From positions 124,001 to 188,000 of the forward strand of contig JAGFVP010000005.1 of assembly GCA_021031095.1 (NCBI GenBank): 64,000 nt of DNA, in the 5' to 3' direction. Below, in pieces: positions 33,675 through 45,916 of this stretch. Under the pieces are notes generated by a model that saw only the letters and a list, made by a program, of their open reading frames with translations, had not been told where the DNA came from and made no database searches. Source of the stretch: Bathelium albidoporum. Taxonomy: Eukaryota; Ascomycota; Dothideomycetes; Trypetheliales; Trypetheliaceae. Every line of letters begins with the position of its first letter. Position 1 is the first letter of the stretch. The position numbers were made by a program, and so were the translations under genes.

Positions 33675-34870
33675 GGCGAAGATTTGTCAGACAATGGCAC
33701 TGTTGTTCGTGGTCGGTGGATTAAGACACTTGGCAATGCATCAACCTGATACTCGCTGGTTCTGAAGCTTATGTTGCCAAAGTATATAGTACTCGGTCGT
33801 AAGCACAGTAAACAACTTCAAGTACCAACGATTAGAAAGATTGAGCTTGGCTGCTCGGAAAGGCAGCATTGGGTCATGTACATGATCTGCTCTATCAAAG
33901 CTTCTTCCGCTGTTGTCCTGCTAATCTAGAGAGTGAGGGAGAAAAAAACATCTGTTCAGAGCAACCCCGAGTTATGATCGATGAGCAGCCACGAAACGCG
34001 TGGTCAGCATAGCTCACTCACCACTGCAAGGAGCAAGCAACCCTTGCTTGAACTGCCACGCTCTGACGCCCTGCCGACATATGCAGCAGATCACGAGTTC
34101 GATTTCCAACCAAGGGGTATGTAAGAATTTGTATCAAGACTAGCAGCTGGGATAAAAGAAAGACTCGACGGGCGTGAAGAATGCGTGGAGAGAAGGACTT
34201 TGACGCACAGACGTTACCAAGAAGCCTGGCCTGACTCTTGCACTCGGCCTGGTCAGAAGGTATGTCGTGATTCGTACATTGGATACCTATTTACATGGAT
34301 GTAAGCCCTCGCCTGAAACCGAATGGGTCTTACAATGAATACAGATCTCGCTCCAAGAATCTTAGATCTTGGATAGGGAAGCGAATCCTCGTGTTGGCTA
34401 CCTAGCACGGCATATTTTTTCCTTGAGGTGCCGTATACACACGGACCACCAAACTCATCCCCCGATGCCAGGAGGCTACCCAGGTGAAAAGGGGTTGCCA
34501 ATTGCACAGCAATCGTTTGCAAGACTATTATTCTTCTATATCAGAACTCTTCGGAACAACGAACTGACCTTAGTGATAAAGTCTTCACTGGCATTCCCTA
34601 ACCTCGTTCACTTTCCAACGTGCTCGTGGCATAGCTTCTCCACCCGTAATCCAAGAGAACTTTGGATAATCAGATTAAGGGATAACGAGCAAGGTCAGCC
34701 ATGCATGAGGAGTCACACTTGGACACCTCTCTTTTCCTTCTCATCACCTGTACTGCATTCGATGAAATGAGCCAATGGTCCCTGCCTTTGTTAATGTATG
34801 TCTGTTGCGCATTGTAGGCGAATCGATTGTGACGACGGCCACGAGAGGTTCCGTCAGGCAAGACAGTGAG
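33675..34870. other. 1.2-kb intergenic region
   Basis: Between the small secreted protein and the permease. It contains the promoter of the former and the 3' UTR of the latter. A GTTCGATTTCC stretch near 34097-34107 resembles a tRNA B box but no cloverleaf can be built around it. No supported gene. Confidence 0.4.
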
Positions 34871-36990
34871 TTACAAGGCCTCCACGATAGGCCCGTGATA
34901 TGTCTTCCTGGCTCGGAATATGTAATAAGCTGCGCTGATCATGGCTACAAAACCAAAGACTAGGCATGCGTAGTTCATATCAGCCGGCGTCACTGGTAAT
35001 GCCGGAGGCCAGAAGGCGAAGAAGAAAATGACGACAAGATAGACGCAGCCGAAGGCATTGATGATTATTCCGAAAATGCCCGGCACGTGCCATGGGCCCC
35101 AAACTAAATGCCCCTCTCGTCCTGGGAGATTCAGATCCGCATCGCTGAGTATCTCGTCACTAACTTTGGGGGCTCTGATTGCTCCCGAACTTCGTCGCCA
35201 AAGCAGTAAAAAGCATGCCATGAAATAGGAAGCATACAGGGCTGCCAGCGTAAGCGATACTACATCGTTGAATGCGACCGGAGATCCGATACTGATCAAT
35301 CCGATCAGGATTGAAAACGCGACCGTAACGACGATTGATCGCTCCGGAATTGTGGTCCGATCATTAATCTGGGTAAAGACTGAGTTCTGATATAGTTGAC
35401 TTGCCTGTGATGATAGGACTCACTTTGCTGAAAAAGCTCCAGCCTGGAACACCTCGATCTCTGCTGAAAGACCAGAACTGCCTGGATCCAGCCGCGACAC
35501 AGGAGATGACCAGTCCAAGATCTAAGATTATGATGACCGCCACCATTACTGCGGTTCCAGCGACCGAATTAGTGGCTTGAATGAAGACTTGAACGAAAGG
35601 AAAATTGAATTGCGTGTTCAGTATTTCATCGATGTTGCCCAGGCAGAAAACGACGGCGATCATGGCGCCCAGTCCAACAAGTCCACTGAGCACCAGTGAT
35701 GTGACCATTGCTTTTGGTACAACTCTTGCTGCGTCACGAATTTCTTCACTCATCTGTTTCTCTTTAGCACAAAATTCTATGCAGGCGTTAGAGGTTGCGA
35801 ACATGGTAGATGCTATCGGCCCCTTGGCTTCGGTGTTAGCTGATACAGTCCGGGTATATATGGAAAATGATAGCCTCACCTAGGAAAGTAAAAGCGTTGC
35901 CGGAAAGCCCAACCATGAATGATAGACCTTGGGTCTTCCATCCGCCGGCATTGATGAAGGTATTGAAGACGTCCCTCGCCTCGCTATGTGGCGCCAATCG
36001 TACCAATGGTATCAAAATAGCAAAGAATCCGATCACGTAAAGGATGAGGAGGAAGACTTCAACTGTGGACAAAGCTGGGCCAAATACAGTGGTAACTAGT
36101 ATCGCAAATGCGAGCGCGGCATAAAACAGCAGAGTGCTATGCCACAGCTGTGGAACGTAATTAGGGTCCACGAGCAAAATGAAGTCTTGTAATAGTTCGC
36201 CGGTAATGTATGCTGATGCTGCAATTGAAGTCTGCCAGCCCAGGACAGTCAGCCAACCTACGCACAACGTGTTAGCATGATGTGCTTTGAGCTTGTCATT
36301 ATGGGAGTGTCCGCCATGCTAGTTAGGACTGAGACCCATACAAAGCAGGTAGTTGTTCGCTTTTCCATACCGGTGACATAACTTAGAAGCTTTTGAGATG
36401 AATTTGGGGCAAGAATCGAAACCCAGTGGTATTGTCCCCCTGCCGTAGGAGCCCTAGACTGTCATTATGGCACTCAGTCAGCACTTCTGGGGACGACCTA
36501 CAATGAGGCCAGCTCGGCCAAGGGAATGAAAGAAGCCAAGGTTCCAACCCAGACGAGAATGAAACCGTAGACGAGACCTGAGGGACCCCCACTTGACATC
36601 CGTTAGACAAGACACACCGTGATTATACCATTAGAAATACTGACTTTTCGTAACCAACTCCGAGGAGTCTAAGACTTTAGTGTCAAACCAATGTTGGTTC
36701 CGAAGAGAGACAGAACTAACATATACGATCCCAACCATGTGCACAATGTAATGCAGCTGAATCCAATGACGGACGCAAAACCAAAGGTTCGCTGATGTTA
36801 CCAAGAAACTTAGCAGCAGCCCGTCCTCTGATTCAGATCACTGTTATCAAACCTTGAGTACTGGTTTCTTGCCTGTACGGACGAGGTCTGTTGCATCTCG
36901 TGACTGGCTCAGCGGAAGTGCTTCGGATGCATCTGCCTCATATTTTGTCTCTGCCGTAGAAGAGCCCCCTTGCAACTCATCTTGAGACAT
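34871..36990 (-). CDS. APC-family amino acid/choline-type permease
   Basis: My model has eight exons (minus): 36990-36853, 36791-36676, 36591-36502, 36453-36371, 36257-35880, 35822-35803, 35753-35424 and 35368-34871; 550 residues, frame kept throughout. A hydrophilic N-terminus is followed by about 12 membrane segments. Landmarks: NGGPSGLVYGF, AELASLAPTAGGQYHW, TGWLTVLGWQ, FMVGLSGNAF, HMSEEIRDAARVVPKAM, SRDRGVPGW and GSPVAFNDVVSL, all characteristic of fungal UGA4/HNM1-like transporters of the plasma membrane; the substrate (GABA, choline or an amino acid) cannot be read. Exon 6 is only 20 nt yet encodes the ADSIYH part of the conserved GxDSxxHMSEE motif. The second intron uses a weak GTCTTA donor and is the least certain junction. 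Confidence 0.85.
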
Positions 36991-39970
36991 GCTTTTAAAT
37001 GGAGAATCCTCAATACTAGCGATGAGTGTCCCTTAAAATGACGGCAACTGTTGATTCTTTAGTCAAAGATAACTTCTGCAATGTCGAAAGGTCGCGTAGG
37101 AACAAGAGGGACCCAGAGTCGATAGTGCCACACCCTCAGGGATACCATGTCAATATAGGCTCGCATCCTTCGTTGCCTCCCAAACGATCACTCGCATGGA
37201 ACATGCATAGAGTGCGTTAACGCACATCTAGCGCATTTGAGAAGGTCTAGGACGCGCACCGAAGCAGTATACCGGCGCTACAATGGACCCTTCATACCTA
37301 ATTAATCCATTTTCGTCCGTAGTGTCTGACATTAGCTTTTATTCAAGTGGAAAAACAGTCCGGTGAGAACCTTGCTTTTTTTTTTTTTCTTAGCACAGAA
37401 GCTGGGGTAGACGTGCTAGCCGAAGGCCTGCTTCCTGACGCCTCAGTACTTAAGCTAGTTAAGGAGAAGCGCAAGTGCGAGAAAAACTTGGCGATTATAG
37501 GGCTGGCTCGGGCATTCGTCGCTGTAATTCTTGGTCCATTCCCCCCCTTATCTACCTTACTTAATTGATTTGTCTCCTTCTTTCTTTCGCTGCTTTGCCT
37601 ATCTCGCTGCTGCCAATCCATGGTCATTTGCATTCTTCGAAGTGCATCTGCCTCTCCCGTTCTGCAAAAGTCGGAGAGGCGGGGAATCTCTTCCACGGTC
37701 AGACCAGCTTGCTGATCTCGCCCCTTGTCCTTGGGCTGGAAAACCCTCCGGCCGTTAGCATGCAGACTGTCAACGGATGTCAAAAGGCGCGTCCTCAACA
37801 TCAGTGGCTAATTGGATTGAGTGGCAGCTTGACTTGGCTCTGATCTTGCAGTACACAAAACTTTTGTCCATCCTGGATATTTACCTCCTTAGAACTACCT
37901 AAGTTCAATGGCTATAGTTTTGGTGCGGAGCCCCCGATTTAAGTCTAGACTATTAGTCGGATATACGGTGCATGTGCACCTCCTTAGTCCAGAATCTCTT
38001 CGGATACCGAAATCTCTCACATTGCGTATCATCTATGTCATCACTCATTTCTTTACGCACGTAGATCTGAAGGCTCGTGACTTGGTATGATAGATAGGCC
38101 CGCAAAGACGCTTTCAACTGGGCAGCTACAGATGGCCTACTCGACGAGCTGCCCAGGTTTGCTGAGCGGCCTCGAAGTTGATGGGCAATATTGTCGACGA
38201 CCAAGCGCAGTTTCTCACCATTCGACTCGGTTCATTCTAAAAGCTCGTGGCGTATCTTATCGCTACCCTAGTGTTAATAAATCCCGTAGGCGTACTCCAA
38301 AGAGATCGATGTTCAAACTGGCGTCCGCCGCTGAAATGGATCGATTGTCAGACTCGGCTTCGGGCGCAAACACCACCAATGGCCTTTATGCCTCCTTTTT
38401 CTTATCTGATTAGCATAATTAACATGTGGTCTCTTCCCCCCGGGATAAATGATTCGGTGGGAACCGAGGGTTGATTGCGCCTGGCGGTGGGTCATGTCTA
38501 CAGGCCGTTACCAGATCGTTCCTCTCTGCCCGCTGCAAAGACGACACTACAAACCAAGCTAGCGAAAGGAGATTTCCCAAGCCGGTGAGTCAGACAACAC
38601 ACAGAGAGAAGCAGAAGAAGTTGTAGCTTCCAACAAATTACGATAATTGTTACTCTCCCGTCGGGCCGAAACGAGCTTTTATCAGCGACACCATGGTACT
38701 GGTTTCTTCACACTAGGCCATGGGTGCACCTGGCTACAGAAAGAAGCATGCAAGTTGTCGACGACGCAGAAAAAGTCTCTCGTGTTTGAGATAACACAGC
38801 GATGTGCCGATCAGCCTACTGGCAGAACGTGCTTCGCATTAATTAACGCAGGAAAACAAATTCTGGACCATAGTGTTGCAAATTGTAAGCTCCTTTTGCT
38901 CCCAATTACTCAACCGCATAGCCATTACAGCTCTGTCCAACGTTCGTCCATCTTGGCAGCGCACAAGAGCCCATGGAAGCTGCGTTGCAATCTTCAAATA
39001 CATCACTTCGCTTGCTGCTCTTCTGCCAAGAGAAGTGGAAGACACTACCATACCTATTCGGGCACAAATATGAACGCTCAGGCCCTTGGGGTGAGCCGGG
39101 GCAACCATACCGTCTTAGCATCTTACCCTTAGAGTCCCTAGGTCTCGGAATGGCTCGGAGACAGAACAGGTATCAATTCATCCAAGCCTTTTGCCATACA
39201 TGTGCACGACCACAGCGTCGACGATAGTCACGGAAATTTCCTGGCCTTGTCCCAAAGATGCTGAATGGGCGAATTACTCTTTGTAGGCGGTGAGGACGGC
39301 TTAGCGGACAAGATAAGTAGGATGAGACACAACGGGATATAGAGGAAAATGTGGACGGTGTAGAAGACGAGAAGAGGGGAGAAAGGAGAGAGAGGAGCGA
39401 AAAGGGAAAATGAGGAAAGAGCAAAAGCATGAAGATTTGATATTTCTTAGTAGTGTAGAGCATTAGGAGGCGATCAAAGCAATGTCGCAGGCCCCATGCC
39501 AATGGAAGAAGCGATTCGCTGACATACTGTGCCCCCTCAACGATTTTAAATTCATGCCACCATCAAAAAAACAAGACAGCCAAGAATTTTGAGAATCCTA
39601 GCTACAAGTCCAGTGAAGGGGTTCCGACTGGAAATCAAGACTTTCGACCCCGTGTGTAGCCGGATGCGCGAGCTACGACGTTCTCCCTTCGTGAAAGGCA
39701 GGGATCCTGCAGGTGGGCAATGGTCGTTGGGTCGTAATAATGACTTAATATGGATAAGTACCCCATTTTCATTCGTATAAGTTGTACAAAAACAACAACA
39801 AAATGGAACGTTCAATATCGTATTCCTGCTCAAGGGTGTGACCGATATTGGGAAGGGAACGAAATCTGGCCTCGAAGATACAGCAAGGGAGAAAACAAGG
39901 ACAGATAAGATACTGGAGAAGATGCCGAGAGAATTTAGCGCGAAGATCAATTTCAGACAAGGCAACGATT
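36991..39970. other. 3-kb region without supported genes
   Basis: Between the permease and the siroheme enzyme. Open frames such as 37343-37801 (-) and 38647-39132 (+) lack family similarity. A T-run lies at 37377-37388 and a purine-rich A/G tract at about 39350-39430. No RNA gene or clear repeat. Confidence 0.4.
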
Positions 39971-41780
39971 CTATTGTGATCCTAATCCTTGCTGTCGAAT
40001 CTCTTCAAGGCCTTCCACATTTGTGACATGGCCTAACTCGTTAAAATTGCCATTGCTCCCTAGTCCCTCTTCCACAATCCATCTCTGATGGTTCTGATAC
40101 AAGATTCTGCACGCGTCCCCAACAACCAATAGACCCGGAGGCCTGCTTCCCTCTTCCTCGACGGCAGCACATACAAACTCTAGAGTTGATCGGATAACCC
40201 TTTGATCCGGACAGGAAGCCCGTTCGACGATAGCACAAGGTGTCTTCCAAGGCCATTTCCGCTTCGTTGCCGCTGGATGAATTGCCGAAACCAAATGTGC
40301 AGGCTCATGAACAAGCGCAGTGACCACGTCACTCAATCGATGCAGTGCCATCAAGAATACACATGTTCTGCTCGGAACGTACTCAGGACTCTCAGTAACT
40401 GCACCTTTCCTTCCCGTTCCCGTCAGAACCAGTACCTGGTCAGCCACGCCGCGGTGAGTAGGCGGAATTCCTGCAAACACGGGTCCGCTCAAAGCGCTCG
40501 TAACTCCGGGGACTACGATGACCCTATCGCCGTATCCATGCTCACGGAAGAAATCGAATTCTTCTGCACCGCGGCCGTAGAGGTACGGGTCTCCCTGTTT
40601 CAGCCTGAGCACAGTCTTGCCTTGGTTCATTGCATCCAACCCCACATTCAGCAGCTCTTCCTGCGCATTGTCTGCGTTTCCAGGGAACTTGCGGGCAATT
40701 TGGACAGGGGTGCGGCGGGGAATGAGACTGATGACGCCTTCTGGTACGAGCTTGTCCGCAAGAACGAGATCCGCTGCCTGAATCGCTTTGAGTGTGGCGG
40801 TCGTAAGCAGATCAGGATGTCCTGGGCCGGAACCAGCGAGAATGATCAGGCCTCGGCGCTTGGGGGTTAATGCAGTGGGAAGATTCTGGTGAGCGCTTGT
40901 CGCTGGTGTGAACGCGTTAGGATTGGGGGCCATGGTGGGTGGTGAAATTGTAGAATAGCTTTTTAGGACAGCATCTATATCCGCGTCTGACAATCTGGCG
41001 AGTCTGGCGAGCGGCCAGTATTCGCAGATTTGAGCCAACCAACGCATTCGCCTGTTTCGAATAGCTTCGACATCTGCGGGCGCAACGAGTGAATTGAATG
41101 CCGCCGTTTGACCTTCGCCATCATCTTCTTCGCCAAAGTCGCCGGACATGGCAAGCTCTGCTGCATGGTCTTCCTCCCATATCCTCCGTCGAACCACTCC
41201 AAGTCTTTCGATGCCAATGCCAAGGTTTGCAGGAAGGACCCCTGATAGCTCACGACGGATGCGCGATGCCATCTTGCACCCTCTACCAGATGTCGTCACA
41301 CCTATCTGCAAAGGTCCATCCGAATAAGTGGAAAGTAATGTGAAAGTACAAAGATTGGGCGCGTCGGTAACGTTAACGGGGATGCGGAGACGGCGACATA
41401 GTGTAGATATATGCGTACCTAATCACGAGAGTAATCAGTCAACTCTGTTTTGAGATATGCAGATCTAAAAAGAACCTACTCTGTTTAAATTTTTGACCGC
41501 CCGTCACAAAAACGGCGTCCACTACTCGATCAACCTCTTCCCTTCCCAGCATTGTCAGGTCTTCGTCCCGAAATCCCCTATTAATCCATTGGACTTCGCC
41601 GGTATCGATCTTACTGGTAAGACCATAGTGAAGCTCTGATGACTCTTGCGGGGTAATAAGAATTGGCTTGGCACCAACTTCGAGGGATTTGCTACAACGT
41701 GCGCCTGCAACTGGATTTGAACCAATAACGAGGTGGACGTGAGAAGCACTGTGAACAGCTGTAATCAAAGCTGGCAGCAT
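39971..41780 (-). CDS. MET1: Siroheme synthase fusion: MET8-like dehydrogenase + uroporphyrinogen-III methyltransferase
   Basis: Two exons, 41780-41480 and 41418-39971, joined by a 61-nt phase-1 intron that restores FKQSTHISTLCRRLRIPVNV; 582 residues. The first ~210 residues are a MET8/CysG-N-type NAD-binding domain (LVIGSNPVAGARCSKSLEVGAKP, LCTFTLLSTYSDGPLQIGVTTSG), which in homologues oxidises precorrin-2 and inserts iron. From about residue 288 comes the SAM-dependent tetrapyrrole methylase domain (LAGSGPGHPDLLT, RLKQGDPYLYGRG, VPGVTSALSGP). The fused product would turn uroporphyrinogen III into precorrin-2 and on toward siroheme, the cofactor of sulfite and nitrite reductases. The two activities are separate proteins in yeast (Met1, Met8). 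Whether both domains are active cannot be decided by eye. Confidence 0.92.
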
Positions 41781-42441
41781 GCTCCAGACTCGATAATTGC
41801 CTCGGACTCAATCCAAGCTCAGGCTTGTTTGGTGATGAGATTGCGATTAAACGCAGAAAACAAAGAAAGGCTTCTGCCCTCGATCAACCGTAGTCTAGAG
41901 TTTCGTAGTCTTGGATTGGGGTATAGAGGAACAGAAAAGCACATTCTGGAAGATGGAAACTCATCGTGCCAGAGAACGTTACATGGTTATCTGTAATGTA
42001 GTTGACTCTTTCACGTAAATTCTTTTACAAGGATGTGTGGTAGAAGCACCGGGCCGATCACGGCATCAGGCTAGTCCCCGCGCGCCGCGGAGATCTGTTG
42101 CGCGTTGGTGTAGGTATGTAATTCGCATTGCCATCCATACCAGCAACATACTAGCACTGCTTCTCAATCGTCAATATCTTATTTGTATTCAAAATGACAA
42201 AACATTAGGTACGGTGCAGTATCTTTCTCCGAGAGCTATTAGCGAGTATGATTTGCCGGTCACCCACGTTCTATGAAATTTCCTGAAAGTCATCGCGGCA
42301 TGGCATCATGAAGTAAGCGACTGTTATCCTCATCGGTCCAGAGTCCTGCCCGATACTATTCAGTCCTGTGGGCTTCATTCTCTTGAGCTGGTTTTATGCC
42401 GACCAGAGGTCTCTCGGGCGAGCAACCTTGTAAGCGGCCCA
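41781..42441. other. Intergenic region
   Basis: About 660 bases with the MET1 promoter on the left and the SUR7-like 3' UTR on the right. Nothing else seen. Confidence 0.4.
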
Positions 42442-43331
42442 TCAATCGTACTCATCCTTGACTCGTCTCTGACTTTCTGTGTCGATGAAGCTTCCGCGGC
42501 TCCTTGTACTTGTTTTCCTACCAAACATGCCTTTTCTTCTCCGCGAGGACGAGTATTGTTTATTTATGGAACCACCTATGCAGAATAACACCATACACAA
42601 GAGGAAGCAGAATAGCGCAGTCCACGTAAACGCGAATGCTTTCACACCAATGCTAGCTTGCTGCCCAGCCTTTCGGAAGGTATCGCGACCCTGGACGAAG
42701 CACGCACTAAGCGACGTAAGCATCAATTCGATACGCATCGTGATCACTGTGTTGAATTCGGGAGTAGAATAGTACACTTACGTCATAAGAGCTGCGGCGA
42801 TGCTCTGGAAGAAGAGTGCAATGCCCACGTTCAAGCCAGAGATGTAATTTCCCAACCTACTGCAAAGTGCTAGGAGCCCTGTGAACAGGGAAAGGACAGA
42901 GAAGAAGAGGGCGATGAGGTAGAATGCAAACATGAAACGGCTAAGATAGTAATAGTGATCTGATCCGATGAAGTCAGATGGTACACCGACGGTGGTGCCA
43001 AAATCGCGTGTATTTGGTGGAGAAAAAGGTAACGCGGGCACTCTCGATCCACAGTTGGTATTGCGCCCATTTACGTCCACACCGCAGATGGAAAAAAACG
43101 TCCATCGCGATGGATTCCTTGCCCCAGGTATTCCATTTGTGCTTGTCTGGAGGAAGTATATCTGGTTCTCTGGATTTGTTTGGGTTGTGCCGGACAGAAC
43201 AACGAGAAATTGGAGTAGGATGCCACCAGCGAGAAGGAGAAGAGATGCAAATCCAATCATAGGTCCTGTCAAATATTCATTAGCCATTCAAGAGGCGAAG
43301 TTCCTCTGCTCATCTTACTCGAAGCAGCCAT
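42442..43331 (-). CDS. SUR7/PalI-like tetraspan membrane protein
   Basis: Three exons, 43331-43319, 43265-42782 and 42706-42442, giving 253 residues. The first exon is only 13 nt; splicing gives MAASRPMIGFASLLLLAGGILLQF, much more like SUR7 proteins than the alternative ATG at 43287, which lies inside the intron. The second intron (75 nt) rejoins AALMT to ACFVQGRDTF. Four membrane segments are visible, one N-terminal and three after the large loop, which has the claudin-like W...CG...NCG pattern (WTFFSICGVDVNGRNTNCG). The tail is basic (SSSRRRKGMFGRK). SUR7 proteins mark plasma-membrane eisosome/MCC domains in yeast and affect wall organisation. Divergent from RAV2. Confidence 0.88.
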
Positions 43332-43910
43332 GTCGAATGTGCCAGGGTGCTTGTTTCACGTCTGTCGATGAATCGGGGGGCGCGATGGAGCAACCCAGAG
43401 AGCTGCACGACGGTTTAGTACGGAGGCTTCGTGCAATGCAGACTGATGAGCCAGATGAAACATGCTACACACCAAGGCTGCAGGAGAGAGCGAGCATGGG
43501 GGTAATGAGGGTGTGGCTAAGGTAGCTACGTCACTGTTAGCACAAAAGAAGCTCCAAGCTCCAAGCAAGAAATCCTGCCTCGGCCCAACGTCATTCCTCA
43601 ACTATGGGACTTTTGCAATACCTCTTGTCACAAAGTAACAGGTCGCCCCATTCCATCTTCATGTGACGCGGGATGCACTGTTAGCTTTTGGAATGTGCCA
43701 TCCGCACCCCTTCTCGCTCTTGGATAAAGCCTGTCCCTTTGCCTCCACTGAGGCTGTTTGTTGAGATCCCTACCCAACTCGTGGTTCTCGCGTAAACCTG
43801 CCGGGTTAGCCACAATGGCGTGTGCAGTTTGGAGCATCTAGGCGTGTGCGGCGTGCCAAGACCGTTTCTGAAGGTCATCCCCTTTCGAGGCTTATGTCTA
43901 ACAAACAACC
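43332..43910. promoter_or_regulatory. Shared divergent promoter, SUR7-like / RAV2
   Basis: The 579 bases between two divergent gene starts. No TATA box or recognisable operator. Open frames on the minus strand here overlap the promoter and have no family similarity. Confidence 0.45.
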
Positions 43911-45023
43911 ATGTCTACCGCAATATGGCCGCCTGTCATCCATGACGAACTATTCAAAGCGGAAGAAGCCTCGTTGGTACGAGTTGAATACCTTACCGAG
44001 GGTAACATGGAAGTGGCTGATTGGACTCCACCAGGCTCGAGAACTGACATGGCTGTTGACTGAGATCCAGGAGACTTTGAGGTCGCTCAAGGCGGGTTTG
44101 GAAGAATGCGCCTCTCTCTTGGCTCCCCAGGAGCCTGGCTCAACATTAGTGCTGTCCTCCCTGCGTTCCGAAAATCTCAAAGGCTTCGTCACGCGTGTTG
44201 GCGCTCGCATTGTAAAAGGCGTATGTGGACCGACCTGTTGTAACAGGCAATCTACTCAGCTGCTGTTTAGGATGTCACCCTCAAGCTTTCAAGTCTGAGG
44301 CCTCCGCCAGGTTCTATAAGTAACCGCTTGTCCATCTCTCAGGAGCCAACAGCTGCGACTTTGGTACTTCAACAGCTCTTATCCGTACGGACGCTGATCA
44401 ATGCGTGCCTTGACGTAGTAGATGCATCAATATGGACTGGCGACAATCAGAATGCCAATTTCATCTCCGGCCAATTGCAACTGCTTCACGAGAACATGCA
44501 AGAAGCTCGGCAGACACTCAAAGGCGGCTCCAATGTCCAGAGACCGTGGTATGATGATCCTGTCGATGAGAAGGTACCACAACGTGACTCCGTGCCCATT
44601 GATCTTATCTCATGAAATCTCACTTGAAATCTGATTCGCGTCTTTGGGCTCACTACTTTCCAGGCATTTAACCCTCATTTGCCGCCATATCTATCTTTCC
44701 ACCTAGAAATCTGTGAGGCAGCTTTACTGCTGCAGGTCCGTACCCTGGAACCAACGAATCCAGCTACCCAGAGCAAATCGTTGACGGGCTTGAGCATTCG
44801 CGAACAACTTGCTGTTGCTTTGGGTGGTACCAAAATGCCAACGCATGATGAAGCTCACGAAGTCTTTAAGTATAAAGGTGAGGAGGTCAGAGTGAAGGAA
44901 AAGGTTCGAGTAGATAGTCAAGACCCTAGCTTGATGGCTGCCTTTGCCAAGTTGAGTGCTTTGGAACACACTGTTGCGCTGAGCCGAAAAGCGCTTGACG
45001 TGGTGATGGGAAAAGAAGATTGA
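43911..45023 (+). CDS. RAV2: Rogdi/RAV2 subunit of the RAVE V-ATPase assembly complex
   Basis: Four exons, 43911-43976, 44035-44220, 44271-44573 and 44664-45023, giving 304 residues; introns of 58, 50 and 90 nt are all phase 0. Splicing gives MSTAIWPPVIHDELFKAEEA then SLARELTWLLTEIQETL, the Rogdi start. Next come LLAPQEPGSTLVLSS, KGFVTRVGARIVKGDVTLKL, then LSSLRPPPGS and AFNPHLPPYLSFHLEICEAAL, all typical of the Rogdi leucine-zipper family. In yeast Rav2 works with Rav1 and Skp1 to reassemble V1 with Vo after glucose return, so a role in vacuolar acidification is expected. The C-terminal helix (AFAKLSALEHTVALSRKALD) closes the family domain. Confidence 0.9.
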
Positions 45024-45299
45024 TCTTTGCATGTCTTTGTGGCTCAAGGCGCTATTTCGGTATATACATCGATGTACTATGTAGCCGCCGGGGCTCGTCC
45101 AGTAGCGCAAGTCACGCCAAGCCCCAACCGATCCCGACACCCGATTTGTAAACAAGTAAACACAGCAAGTGTAACAATAACAACAACAATAATAGCGCTT
45201 CCACCTTAAGAGTGCTGCCTTTCATCTTTTTGTCGTGACCTGGGTAGCCTTCTCCTTTTCCCAGCCAATCTCACTCCTGCGCATTATTTTCTTATAATC

Positions 45300-45916
45300 A
45301 TGGCCGATCTCCCTGAGAATGTTTTTCAAGGAATGGAAGCCCAATACCAAAACGCTATTGGGGCATTGGGGCCACAGCCCAACTTTCAGGCAATGCATGA
45401 CCATGCTCGGGGGCTGGCCACGGGGCTTCAACGCTGCGCAAACTTACCCAGCATCCAAGGGCCAGCGGTCATTGCCCAAATCATCATCGCTCATCTACGC
45501 ACACCACTCAATGAGATCAACGCACGATTGGATGTAATGGACACACGACTCAATGATATGAACACCCAGATGACCGACGGATTCGACCGAATGGAACTGC
45601 ATCAAACCGCGAGGTGCGTATTTCTTCGGTATACCAGACAGTGCTAACATCACGTAGCGATCAGAACGCCATTGCGCGAGTCCAAAACTCGCTCCTCACT
45701 GACTACAAGGGCAAGCTGATGCCTCTCGTCGACCCAACTACAAACGAGGAAATTCCAAATTTTCCTGCGACGCCTTTCGAAATCGACAACCTCCATGCAC
45801 AGGTTCTTAATCCGCTGCTAAGAGCACTCAAAAAAAGCACTCAAGGGTCTGTAGACGACAAGAAACAGCGTCTTAGAGTTGCAATCGGTTTAACACCAGC
45901 AAGAACTGCGCCATGA
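45300..45916 (+). CDS. Small coiled-coil protein, unknown function
   Basis: Two exons, 45300-45613 and 45658-45916, joined by a 44-nt phase-2 intron (GTGCGT donor, GCTAAC branch, GTAG acceptor), giving 190 residues. The middle is a heptad-like series (INARLDVMDTRLNDMNTQM) predicted to form a coiled coil. After the intron comes NAIARVQNSLL and a short PNFPATPFEIDNL segment, a pattern I have seen in uncharacterised fungal proteins. No signal peptide, membrane segment or catalytic motif. A (CAA)n-like microsatellite at about 45169-45192 lies in its promoter. Confidence 0.7.

Noticed and set aside
34090..34115. B-box-like GTTCGATTTCC sequence, possible tRNA
   Set aside because: No 5-base T-stem and no acceptor or anticodon stems can be folded around it.
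37343..37801. 152-codon minus-strand frame with a basic end
   Set aside because: Ends in a Lys-run from the T-tract at 37377; composition looks like non-coding sequence.
42045..42110. GC-rich stretch in the MET1 promoter as a possible RNA gene or CpG-like element
   Set aside because: No stable stem set or conserved box.
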